Below are positions 16,751 to 24,579 of a stretch of 64,000 nucleotides of DNA, one piece after another. Source of the DNA: Myxococcales bacterium (GTDB taxonomy: Bacteria; Myxococcota_A; Polyangia; Polyangiales; Polyangiaceae); the NCBI GenBank assembly GCA_016212965.1, contig JACRDA010000053.1:1-64000 (forward strand), in the 5' to 3' direction. Numbering within the stretch: position 1 is the stretch's first letter; every line of letters begins with the position of its first letter. Under the pieces are notes generated by a model that had not been told where the DNA came from, ran no database searches, and saw only the letters and a program-made list of their open reading frames with translations. Made by a program: the position numbers and the translations under genes.

Positions 16751-17836
16751 TCAGTCTCGCAGGCTCGTCTTCGCCGCGGTGTAGAGCTCCCTCCACGGAC
16801 CTCCGCGTCCCTTGGCCACGGTCTCGCAGTACTCGCGCACCGCCTTCAGGTCCTCGCGCCCTTCCTTGGCGACCGCCCCGACGAGCGCGCGCGCCACGTC
16901 CGCCGGCGTCACCTTCCCGCTGCCGAAGCTCTGCGCGAGGATCCCCGACTGGAAGAGCACGCTGATGGCCTCCGCCGTCGAGAGCACCGCCTGTGGCGGC
17001 TTCACCTTGGTCTTGCTGTCCTTGGTCGAGCCGGCGCGCAGCTCCTGGAACAGCGTCACGAGCATGCGCGAGAGCTCCTCCGGAGCCGCCGCGCCGACCT
17101 GGTAGTCGCTGCGCAGCTCCTCTTCACGCTTGGTCACGATGCGGATCTCCTGCTCGAGGTCGCTGACGACCGGGATGGTGACGAAGTTGAAGCGCCGCTT
17201 GAGAGCCGCGCTCATCTCGTTCACACCGCGATCACGCGTGTTCGCCGTGGCGATGATGCTGAACCCGCGCTCGGCGCTCACCATCTCGCCGAGCTCCGGA
17301 ATGGACACCTGTTTCTCGCTGAGGATCGAGATGAGCGCGTCCTGCACCTCGGCACTCGTGCGCGTGATCTCCTCGAAGCGCGCGAGCTTGCCCTCGCGCA
17401 TCGCGCGCAGGATCGGCGACGCCACGAGGGCCTTCTGCGAGGGCCCCTCGGCCAGCAGCAAGGCGTAGTTCCACCCGTACTTGATGTGCTCTTCGCTCGT
17501 CCCTGCCGTACCTTGCACGATGAGCGCCGACGTTCCGCTGATCGCCGCCGAGAGGTGCTCCGAGAGCCAGCTCTTCGCCGTCCCCGGCTCACCGGCGAGC
17601 ATCAACGCGCGGTCCGACGCGAGGGTCGCGATCGCCACCTGAACGAGCGCGCGGTCGCCGATGTACTTCGGCGTGATCGTCACCCCACCGACCGGCTTGT
17701 CGGCGCCCATGACGTACGCCTCGACGGCGCGCGGGGTCATCGCCCAACCGGGCGGGCGCGTTCCCGGGTCGGCGTCGACGAGCGCGCGGAGCTCCTTCTC
17801 GTACTTCTTCTCGGCAGGCAGTCGGATCTCGGGCAT
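16751..17836 (-). CDS. MoxR-type AAA+ ATPase
   Basis: 361 residues from ATG 17836; the frame extends further but the sequence before MPEIRLPAEKKYEKEL is not conserved in character. Walker A GEPGTAKS at 82-89, Walker B RFEEI at 153-157, sensor 1 ATANTRD at 196-202 and the arginine-finger region ALKRRF at 211-216 are intact. MoxR ATPases act as chaperone-like remodelers together with VWA proteins. This is the first gene of the operon with DUF5682, VWA and SWIM/HEAT proteins, and it is preceded by a 326-base divergent region that presumably holds the promoter. Confidence 0.92.
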   Translation of the reverse strand: MPEIRLPAEKKYEKELRALVDADPGTRPPGWAMTPRAVEAYVMGADKPVGGVTITPKYIGDRALVQVAIATLASDRALMLAGEPGTAKSWLSEHLSAAISGTSALIVQGTAGTSEEHIKYGWNYALLLAEGPSQKALVASPILRAMREGKLARFEEITRTSAEVQDALISILSEKQVSIPELGEMVSAERGFSIIATANTRDRGVNEMSAALKRRFNFVTIPVVSDLEQEIRIVTKREEELRSDYQVGAAAPEELSRMLVTLFQELRAGSTKDSKTKVKPPQAVLSTAEAISVLFQSGILAQSFGSGKVTPADVARALVGAVAKEGREDLKAVREYCETVAKGRGGPWRELYTAAKTSLRD

Positions 17837-18162
17837 GGCGGCTTCTCGCGGAGGACACTCGCAGAGGTCGGGTCCGGGCTCAATGGTGGCCGGCCCAAGG
17901 CTCGCCGGAACGCCCTTGCGCGGCGCCCGCCGAGGCCTCATGCTGCGGTCCACGGAGGCCTCGCCATGCGAACGATTGCGATGAAGAGCCTCGCCTCAGC
18001 CACGCGCTGACACGAGGGCCGCAGCGGGGTGGATCGACGGGTCCATTCGCGGCGTCGTGCGGTCGTGACGAGCTTCGAGGCTCACACCCCAGCCCCTGAG
18101 CGTGTCGCTGGAGGACGCGGCGTGCCGTGATCGGCTGCGCCGCAAGCGTGCTGGAGCATCGC
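17837..18162. other. divergent intergenic region, no gene seen
   Basis: This 326-base gap separates the divergent moxR operon and the RbfA-like/RtcB unit and should carry both promoters. I find no convincing -10/-35 pair, long dyad or RNA structure. Short open frames inside it lack ribosome sites and protein-like composition. Confidence 0.5.
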
Positions 18163-18555
18163 ATGTCGAGAGATCGTTCTCGGGGTCGCAGAGATCTGGG
18201 CCCCGTCACGGATGCGGATTCGTTCTTTGGTGGTGGCGAGGAGGCGGCGGGGCGGAGCGCGCGCAAGGAGCGCATGCTCTGTCGCCAAGTGCAGGAGGCA
18301 GTGAGCGACGCACTCGCGGCGCTCGACGACGACGTCCTGCTCGATCTGTGGGTGGTGGCGGTAAGAGCGGCGCCGATGGGCGGCCCGCTCGTCGTGGTCG
18401 TGTCCGGCGCGCGGCACGCGCATCCGGACGAGGTGCTGGCTCGCCTCGGGCGCGTCGCGGGCTACCTGCGTGCCGAGGTCGCGAGCGCCATCACGCGCAA
18501 GCGGGTGCCGATGCTCGCGTTCGAGCTCGCGCCGGGCGACGAGGTGCCGGCATGA
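18163..18555 (+). CDS. RbfA-like ribosome-binding factor, divergent
   Basis: 130 residues from ATG 18163. After a basic, Gly-rich N-terminus, residues ~38-125 follow the RbfA pattern: basic residues then a long helix (ERMLCRQVQEAVSDALAAL), strands (LLDLWVVAVRAAPMGGPLVV), a helix with YLRAEVASAI, and the closing KRVPMLAFEL. RbfA is a KH-like protein that binds the 30S precursor near the 3' end of 16S rRNA. The usual core sequence around the second strand is altered, so this is likely a paralog of the housekeeping RbfA. Its stop overlaps the start of the RNA ligase gene by 4 bases, which implies joint function. Confidence 0.65.
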   Translation: MSRDRSRGRRDLGPVTDADSFFGGGEEAAGRSARKERMLCRQVQEAVSDALAALDDDVLLDLWVVAVRAAPMGGPLVVVVSGARHAHPDEVLARLGRVAGYLRAEVASAITRKRVPMLAFELAPGDEVPA

Positions 18556-19679
18556 GCGCAACGCGCTTCACCTGCTTTCCGGGCGCGATGAGCGCGGAGC
18601 TGTCCGGTGCGCTCGAGCGGCTCGAGCGCACCGACGACGTCGTGCACATCGCGGTCATGCCCGACGCGCACGTGGCCGAGGAAGTGTGCGTCGGGACCGT
18701 CACGGCGACGACGCGCACGCTCCTGCCAGCCGCGGTCGGAGGCGACATCGGCTGCGGCATGGTGGCCCTGCGCCTCGAGGCCGACGCCGAGCTGCTCGCC
18801 GACCGCGACCGCGCGGCCCGCCTGCTCGCGGCACTGTATCAGCGCGTGCCGCGGTCGAGGCACACGGCTGCGAGTGCCCCGTCGCTCCCCGAGGATCTCC
18901 GGGACGAGCCCCTTGGGTCCGCGCGCCTCGAGGCCCTGAGACGGCGAGAGGGGCGCCTCGAGTGCGGCACGCTCGGCCGGGGTAATCACTTCCTCGAGGT
19001 CGAGCGCGACGAGGAGGGCGCCTTGTGGCTGCTCTGTCACAGCGGCTCGCGCGCCATGGGACCCGCGCTGCGGCACCACCACGAGCAGGCCGCGCGTGCT
19101 GCCCCATCGGGGTTGCGCGTCCTCGACGCGAGCTCGGACGCTGGGCAGGCGTACCTTTGCGCCGTCGACTGGGCTGCGCGCTACGCCCGCGCGAACCGGG
19201 CGCGCATGGTCGACGCCGCGGTCGCGGCCTTCGGGGAGCTCTTCGGGGTGGGGCCGGACGCGTCCTCTCGTCTCGAGGTGGACCACAACCACGTGCGTCG
19301 CGAGCGCCACGGCGGGCACATGCTCTGGGTGCATCGCAAGGGAGCGATGGGCCTCGACGTGGGCGAGCGCGGGGTCGTTCCGGGCTCGATGGGAAGCGCC
19401 ACGTTCCACGTCGAGGGGCGCGGACACGAGGCGTCGCTGCGCTCCTCGGCGCACGGTGCGGGGCGCGCGCTGTCGCGCGCCGAAGCGCGCAGCCACATCG
19501 GCGCGCGCACGCTCGTGCGCGAGCTCCGCGGGGTCTGGTTCGACCATCGCCTCGCGGACGGGCTGCGCGAGGAGGCGCCGTCGGCCTACAAGGACATCGG
19601 GGCCGTACTGCGCGCCGAGCGCGAGCTCGTGCGGGTCGTGCGCAAGCTCGCCCCCGTGCTGTCGTTCAAGGCGACGTAG
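18552..19679 (+). CDS. rtcB: RtcB family RNA ligase
   Basis: 375 residues from ATG 18552. RtcB joins RNA 3'-phosphate (or 2',3'-cyclic phosphate) to 5'-hydroxyl ends using GTP and manganese. All catalytic positions appear present: D65 and C68 in GGDIGCGM, N145-H146 in GRGNHF, H163 in CHSGSR, H261 in HRKGA, and H301 in SSAHGAGR as the guanylylated histidine. The DHNHV and PGSMGSATFHVEG blocks also fit. It is similar in length to short bacterial RtcB proteins and has no archease neighbour. Coupling by ATGA overlap to an RbfA-like gene suggests a link to rRNA repair or maturation; that is inference. Confidence 0.93.
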   Translation: MSATRFTCFPGAMSAELSGALERLERTDDVVHIAVMPDAHVAEEVCVGTVTATTRTLLPAAVGGDIGCGMVALRLEADAELLADRDRAARLLAALYQRVPRSRHTAASAPSLPEDLRDEPLGSARLEALRRREGRLECGTLGRGNHFLEVERDEEGALWLLCHSGSRAMGPALRHHHEQAARAAPSGLRVLDASSDAGQAYLCAVDWAARYARANRARMVDAAVAAFGELFGVGPDASSRLEVDHNHVRRERHGGHMLWVHRKGAMGLDVGERGVVPGSMGSATFHVEGRGHEASLRSSAHGAGRALSRAEARSHIGARTLVRELRGVWFDHRLADGLREEAPSAYKDIGAVLRAERELVRVVRKLAPVLSFKAT

Positions 19680-19739
19680 CGGCACTTCCGTCCTCTCCGG
19701 CAGACAACCCAGGCCCGAGCGGATAGGCTCGTCTGGAGC

Positions 19740-20261
19740 GTGAAGTTCCCGAGACCGCTCTTCCAGATCCTGTCCGGACACTTCGACCCGCACCCGGAGG
19801 GCGTGCACCCCTGCGCGCAGGGCTACGTCCGCACGGGGGCGCGCGCCTTCGAAACCGGCGCCGTCCGGGTGAGCGAGGCGCTCGTGCTCGCGCTCGGTCT
19901 CGCGCGCGACCGCACGACCATCGCGCGCACGGCCGAGCGGGGCTCGGGCGCCGGGCGGCTGCTCGGGCGCTACGGCTACCCGACGGGGCTGTGCTGCCAC
20001 GGCCTCGCGCAGGGTGCCGCCGAGCTCGGGCACTTCCTGCGCGCGCAGTGGGGCGCTCCCTTCGTCGCCACGGGTGCCGCCCTCCGCGACGGGGCGCCGC
20101 CCGAGCTCGCGGGCGTGACGGGGGTCGTCGCGTTCCTCGGCATCCGCGCGGGCGGGGAGCGCGTGCGAGCCCAGGGGCACGTCGATCTCTGGGACAAGAC
20201 CCGGTGTCTCGGGCAGGCCTACTTCGGCGCCGACGAGCTCTGCTTCTGGAGGCTCGACTAG
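19740..20261 (+). CDS. Tae4-like T6SS amidase homolog lacking the catalytic cysteine
   Basis: 173 residues from GTG 19740. The arrangement follows Tae4 effectors, NlpC/P60-type amidases that cut peptidoglycan peptides: a first helix AFETGAVRVSEALVLALG, a middle block AAELGHFLRAQWGAPFV, and a C-terminus GVTGVVAFLGIRAGG then GHVDLWDKTRC and ELCFWRLD. H147 and the following acidic residues match the catalytic His/Asp. In Tae4 the first helix begins with the nucleophile (CAxRxS); here that place is G40, so the enzyme is probably inactive as a cysteine amidase unless C85/C86 substitute. No signal peptide is present. It lies just upstream of the first VgrG gene. Confidence 0.55.
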   Translation: MKFPRPLFQILSGHFDPHPEGVHPCAQGYVRTGARAFETGAVRVSEALVLALGLARDRTTIARTAERGSGAGRLLGRYGYPTGLCCHGLAQGAAELGHFLRAQWGAPFVATGAALRDGAPPELAGVTGVVAFLGIRAGGERVRAQGHVDLWDKTRCLGQAYFGADELCFWRLD

Positions 20262-20318
20262 CTCGGCGCATCCTCGCGAGCGCGCGTTTCGCAACTCGCA
20301 ATTCCGTCTCGTTCCTCA

Positions 20319-20332
20319 GGACCTCGTGGTCC
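20319..20332. promoter_or_regulatory. dyad just before the vgrG1 start
   Basis: GGACC and GGTCC arms (20319-20323 and 20328-20332) with a 4-base TCGT loop lie 7 bases before ATG 20340, where the Shine-Dalgarno sequence would be. It could form a small hairpin affecting translation or be a half-operator. In such GC-rich DNA chance is possible. Confidence 0.25.
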
Positions 20333-20339
20333 GCTCGCC

Positions 20340-23300
20340 ATGCAAGCTCGCCACCATCTGCTCGCCCTCGCCTTCGCCTCCGGCCCGAGCTCGCTCTCGG
20401 TGCGCCGCTTCGCGGTGGGCGAGGCCTTGAGCGAGCTCTTCCTGGTCGACGTGGTGGCGCTCTCGGACGACCCGAGCCTCGATCTCGAGGAGCTCTGCGG
20501 GCGCGAGGCGAGCTTCCGGCTGACGAGCGGCCATCCGAGCGCGCCGGCGCGGATGTGGTCGGGGCTCGTGTCGCACGCGGAGCTCCTGCACGCCGAGGTG
20601 CCCGGGGCGGGGACGCGCGGCGCGAGCAGCTACCTCGTGCGCATCGTGCCGGCGCTCCACCTGACGACCCAGCGGCGCGAGCACCGCATCTTCCAGCAGA
20701 AGACGGTGCGCGAGATCGTCGCGGCCGTGCTCGGCGAGTGGAAGCTGCCGGCGGTGTGGAGGCTCGAGCGCGAGGCCGCCTGCTACCCGAAGCTCGACTA
20801 CGTGGTGCAGTACGGCGAGACGGACTACGACTTCGTCCGCCGCCTGTGCGAGCGCTGGGGCATCACCTTCTTCTTCGCGCACGGCGAAGACGCGACCGAG
20901 CTCGTGTTCGCGGACCAGCCCCACCTCGGCGACGGGCGGCCGGGGCTACCGATCCCCTGCTTCGACGAGCCGCCGCAGGTCCTGCCGCCGGAGTACGCGT
21001 GCGAGGTGCGCTCGGCCCGACGCGTGCGCCCGGGGTCCGTGACCCTGCGCGACTACGAGATGCGCCGGAGCTACGACTTCCCGCTCTTCGGCAAGCAGTC
21101 GCTCCCGAAGGCGCGCGGGGCGACGCCGCACCACGAGGACTTTCTCGAGCAGTACCGCTACGAGCCCGGCGGCTTTCTCGTCGACGCCGGCGAAAGGGCC
21201 GAGCCACGAACGCCGGTCGCGGACGACCGGGCCATGAAGCCGCGCCACCTCGCGGCCCAGGGCGAGCGCTTCGCGACTTCTGCGCTCGCCGCGGCGCGCA
21301 CCGGCGCGGCGACGGTGAGCCTGCGCCACAACTGCCCGGACCTCGCGCCGGGCGTGCGCTTCGCGCTCGCGGGGCATCCGCGTCCCGAGCTCGGCGAGCG
21401 CGACGGCAAGCCGGGCCTGCTCGTCACGCGCTCCTTCCTCGAGGGCAGCGCCGAGGGCGCGTGGCGCTTCGGGGCCGAGGCGGCCTTCACCGACACCCCC
21501 TACGTACCACCGGCGGTCACACCGAAGCCGCGCATCACCGGCATGCAGAGCGCGGTCGTCGTCGGGCCGCGCGGCCCGGGTGCGCCCGCGGTCGTGGGCC
21601 CGCGCGGCACCGGCTCGCCCGAGCTCCACCCCGACGAGCACGGCCGCGTGCGCGTCCAGTTCCACTGGGATCGCGAGGGCCGGCACGACGACAAGTCGAG
21701 CGCGTGGCTGCGCGTGAGCGAAGCGTGGGCCGGCTCGGGCTACGGCACGATGATGCTGCCGCGCGTCGGGCAGGAGGTCCTCGTGGCCTTCTACGAGGGA
21801 GACCCGGATCAGCCGGTGGTCGTCGGACGGGTCTACAACGAGCTCAACATGCCGCCCTATGCGCTGCCGGAGCAGGCGACGCGCACCACCTGGCGCAGCT
21901 ACTCGACCCCGCAGAAGGACGGCTTCAACGAGCTCACCTTCGACGACGACGCCGGCAAGGAGTGGCTCTACCTGCAGGCCGAGCGCGACTACTCGAAGCT
22001 CGTCAAGAAGTACGAGACCGAGCGCACGGGCAAGGATCGCATCGCCATCGTCGGCGGCAACCGCGAGTCGCTCGTGAAGGCGCTCGACGCCACCATGGTC
22101 GCCGAGCGCTACCTCGTCGAGATGATGCCGCCGGGCGACGAGCGCTCGCTCAGGATCGTGCCGGAGCAGGGGGCGCCCGAGCTAGCGGGCCAGCCGCCGA
22201 CGCTCGAGATGCGCACCGAGCGCGTGATCTTCACGACCGGTCGGGCGACACTCGCGATCGACGGCGCGAACGTGCGCCTCGACGCGACCGGCCACGTGAC
22301 GGTGCGAGCCCTGGGCGCCGACCTCGTCCTCGAAGGCAAGAAGGTCAAGGTGAACAGCGGCACGCCCGCGGCCCCGCCCACGCCCGAGGCCTTCGGCCCG
22401 CTCGCGCCCGGCACCGAATCGCCCCAGGCCAAGCGACTCGACGCGGCCTTCGCGACCCCGCGTGCGCGCGCCGCGGCGGGGGTCGCGCTCGCGACCCCGA
22501 GGCCCGAGTGGGCGCCCGGCGGCGAGGTCGGGGAGCGTCCGCCGTGCGAGCTCGTCCGCGCCGAGGTGCGCTGCCAGCACGACCGCAAGCCCTACGAGGG
22601 CGCCGTCGACGCGCGCGATCCGGCCCGGGCCGAGGCCTTCGTGCTCGAGGTCGTGCCGCGCGCGGGGACGGCGCTCGCCGCCAGCGACGACGTCATCACC
22701 CTGAAGAGCCAGGTGCGCGCCAGCTGCGGCCAGCACAGCGCCTGGAGCATCGCGGGTCCCGAGCCGAGCGAGTGCGGCGAGAAGAAGGGCGACAGCCACA
22801 GCTTCCCGGCCAAGGGCTGGAAGCTCGGCCTGCTCGGCAAGTACACGATGGTCAAGGAGCTCTGGGGCCGGAGGACCGCGAGGTCGTACAACCTCTACGT
22901 CCGCGCCTGCAGCGGCAAGACCTTCAACTACACGGTCCGCACGTACCCCTCGGACAAGCTCGAGTACAAGTGGCCGGACGCGCCGGGCCTCGAGCTCGCG
23001 CAGAAGTCCGGCCCCCTCGCCGCCCTCGGCACCTGGGTCGAGACGCTGCTCACGCGCGCGGGCGCCGGGACGCGCGCCGGCAAGCTCCCCACCCTCGGCG
23101 CGAAGGACCCGGTGACGGGCGTCGAGGTCACGGTCGAGCTCTGCAAGGGCCAGCTCGTGCTGGCGGGCGAATGGACGGAGTGGCCCCAGGACTGGCGCGC
23201 CTACTGGAAGTGGTCCTGCGTCGTCGATTTCGACCCGCTCCTCGGGCTCAAGCTCCACGTGCCCGTGACGCCGCACCTGCCCGCGCCGTTCTCGTACCTC

Positions 23301-23750
23301 GGCGACGCGTACGTGTTCGTGGAGCTCTACGCCGAGCTCGGCGCCAAGGGCGGCGCCGAGCGCAAGAGCCCGGACACGCGCTGGCAGGCGAAGCCCGTCT
23401 TCGAAGTGAAGGGCTCCGCGGGCCTCAAGGTCGGGGGCCACCTGCACCTCGTGAGCAAGGACGTGCTCGAGATCGAGGCCTACGGCCAGGTGTCGGCGTC
23501 GATCACCGGGAGCTACCTCGACCGCGGCCCGCTCGAGCCGCCGGCGCTCGACTTCGTGGGCAACGTGGGCGAGCTCGTGGCCGTCCTCGAGGTCAAGTAC
23601 TGGGCCAACTGGTGGAAGCCCTGGAAGTGGTACTCGGGCGAGAACGGGACGAAGAAGCTGAAGGAGGAGTGGAAGATCTTCGAAGGGTACACGTGGCCGC
23701 TCGGCATCTGGGAGCTCGGCAGCGCCGGGAGCGACAAGCTCGGCAGCTGA
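20340..23750 (+). CDS. vgrG: VgrG spike protein with a ~460-residue orphan C-terminal extension
   Basis: 1136 residues. Residues 1-~400 form the VgrG N-terminal gp27-like part (HRIFQQKTVREIVAAVL, YVVQYGETDYDFVRRLCE). The gp5-like OB fold carries DEHGRVRVQFHWDREG, and the spike beta-helix ends near residue 672. A Pro/Ala linker (~675-720) leads to an extension of about 400 residues with no recognised motif. It is rich in Trp, Tyr and charged residues (VEVTVELCKGQLVLAGEWTE, WANWWKPWKWYSG) and predicted mainly beta. In T6SS such extensions are typically effector domains. It is followed 10 bases later by a small unknown gene that could be its partner or immunity protein. No membrane helix is obvious. 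Confidence 0.9.
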   Translation: MQARHHLLALAFASGPSSLSVRRFAVGEALSELFLVDVVALSDDPSLDLEELCGREASFRLTSGHPSAPARMWSGLVSHAELLHAEVPGAGTRGASSYLVRIVPALHLTTQRREHRIFQQKTVREIVAAVLGEWKLPAVWRLEREAACYPKLDYVVQYGETDYDFVRRLCERWGITFFFAHGEDATELVFADQPHLGDGRPGLPIPCFDEPPQVLPPEYACEVRSARRVRPGSVTLRDYEMRRSYDFPLFGKQSLPKARGATPHHEDFLEQYRYEPGGFLVDAGERAEPRTPVADDRAMKPRHLAAQGERFATSALAAARTGAATVSLRHNCPDLAPGVRFALAGHPRPELGERDGKPGLLVTRSFLEGSAEGAWRFGAEAAFTDTPYVPPAVTPKPRITGMQSAVVVGPRGPGAPAVVGPRGTGSPELHPDEHGRVRVQFHWDREGRHDDKSSAWLRVSEAWAGSGYGTMMLPRVGQEVLVAFYEGDPDQPVVVGRVYNELNMPPYALPEQATRTTWRSYSTPQKDGFNELTFDDDAGKEWLYLQAERDYSKLVKKYETERTGKDRIAIVGGNRESLVKALDATMVAERYLVEMMPPGDERSLRIVPEQGAPELAGQPPTLEMRTERVIFTTGRATLAIDGANVRLDATGHVTVRALGADLVLEGKKVKVNSGTPAAPPTPEAFGPLAPGTESPQAKRLDAAFATPRARAAAGVALATPRPEWAPGGEVGERPPCELVRAEVRCQHDRKPYEGAVDARDPARAEAFVLEVVPRAGTALAASDDVITLKSQVRASCGQHSAWSIAGPEPSECGEKKGDSHSFPAKGWKLGLLGKYTMVKELWGRRTARSYNLYVRACSGKTFNYTVRTYPSDKLEYKWPDAPGLELAQKSGPLAALGTWVETLLTRAGAGTRAGKLPTLGAKDPVTGVEVTVELCKGQLVLAGEWTEWPQDWRAYWKWSCVVDFDPLLGLKLHVPVTPHLPAPFSYLGDAYVFVELYAELGAKGGAERKSPDTRWQAKPVFEVKGSAGLKVGGHLHLVSKDVLEIEAYGQVSASITGSYLDRGPLEPPALDFVGNVGELVAVLEVKYWANWWKPWKWYSGENGTKKLKEEWKIFEGYTWPLGIWELGSAGSDKLGS

Positions 23751-23760
23751 GACCTCGACC

Positions 23761-24558
23761 ATGACCTACGCGCTCGTCGTGCTGCAGCTCTCGTCCCAGG
23801 ACCTCGCGCTCGAGGCCTACCTGAACGGCGTCCGGGTCGCGCAGAAGCTCGAGGGCAAGCCGCGCATCGGGCAGACGAAGCTCAATCCGTGGGTGGTCGA
23901 GGGCGGCAACCGGCTCGAGCTCTTCGTCGGCGTGCCGGCGGAGCACGAGGGCCTCGCAGCCGACGCACGGTGCGAGCTCACGCTCTTCGAGGTGCCGTGG
24001 GGCGAGCGCGACGCCGTGCCGAGCCCGCACGCGCACTTCGTGTGGCAGCGCGGGCCGGAGCCGCCGCCGCGCGTGACGAAGGACTGGGCGCTCGGCGCGC
24101 CGCAGGAGGCGTCGGTGTTCCGCGCCGTCGTGAGCCCGCGGCAGACCCACGGCCGCTGGGCGTGGCAGGACGGGCGGCCCTTCGACAAGAGCGACCGCAC
24201 GGAGGTGCGCGCCCTGTGCATGCGCGTGAGCGACGCCCTCGTGCGCCGCGACGCGGACGCCATGGCGGAGCTCTTCGCCGTGAAGGAGGCGGAGCTCGCG
24301 CGCGCGCTCGACGTGCCGGCCGCAGACCTCGCGGCGCGCTCGCGCGCGGCGCTCGAGGGCTCCTTCGCCGATCCGAGCTTCGGGGTGACGCGCGCCCCAC
24401 CGCGGCGCCTGCTCTTCCTGCCGCGCGCCGGCGGGCGCCTCTTGGAGGTGCGGGGCGACGACGGCGGACCACCGGTCGCGGTGAGCGCGTTCGGCGCGAC
24501 CGTGCCGGTCGATCTCACCTTGAGTCATCTCGAGCGCGGCTGGACCATCGTGCGTTGA
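23761..24558 (+). CDS. T6SS-island protein of unknown function (beta-sandwich plus NTF2-like)
   Basis: 265 residues. The N-terminal half looks like a jelly-roll binding fold (AYLNGVRVAQKLEG, then NPWVVEGGNRLELFVGV). The C-terminal half starts with a helix RVSDALVRRDADAMAELFAV, as in NTF2/SnoaL-type domains, and closes with short strands (SHLERGWTIVR). No signal peptide is seen. It sits 10 bases after the extended VgrG and 21 bases before the second VgrG, so it could be an effector chaperone, an immunity protein or an adaptor; nothing in the sequence decides between these. Confidence 0.5.
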   Translation: MTYALVVLQLSSQDLALEAYLNGVRVAQKLEGKPRIGQTKLNPWVVEGGNRLELFVGVPAEHEGLAADARCELTLFEVPWGERDAVPSPHAHFVWQRGPEPPPRVTKDWALGAPQEASVFRAVVSPRQTHGRWAWQDGRPFDKSDRTEVRALCMRVSDALVRRDADAMAELFAVKEAELARALDVPAADLAARSRAALEGSFADPSFGVTRAPPRRLLFLPRAGGRLLEVRGDDGGPPVAVSAFGATVPVDLTLSHLERGWTIVR

Positions 24559-24579
24559 GGCGCCGACCGCGGAACCGCC

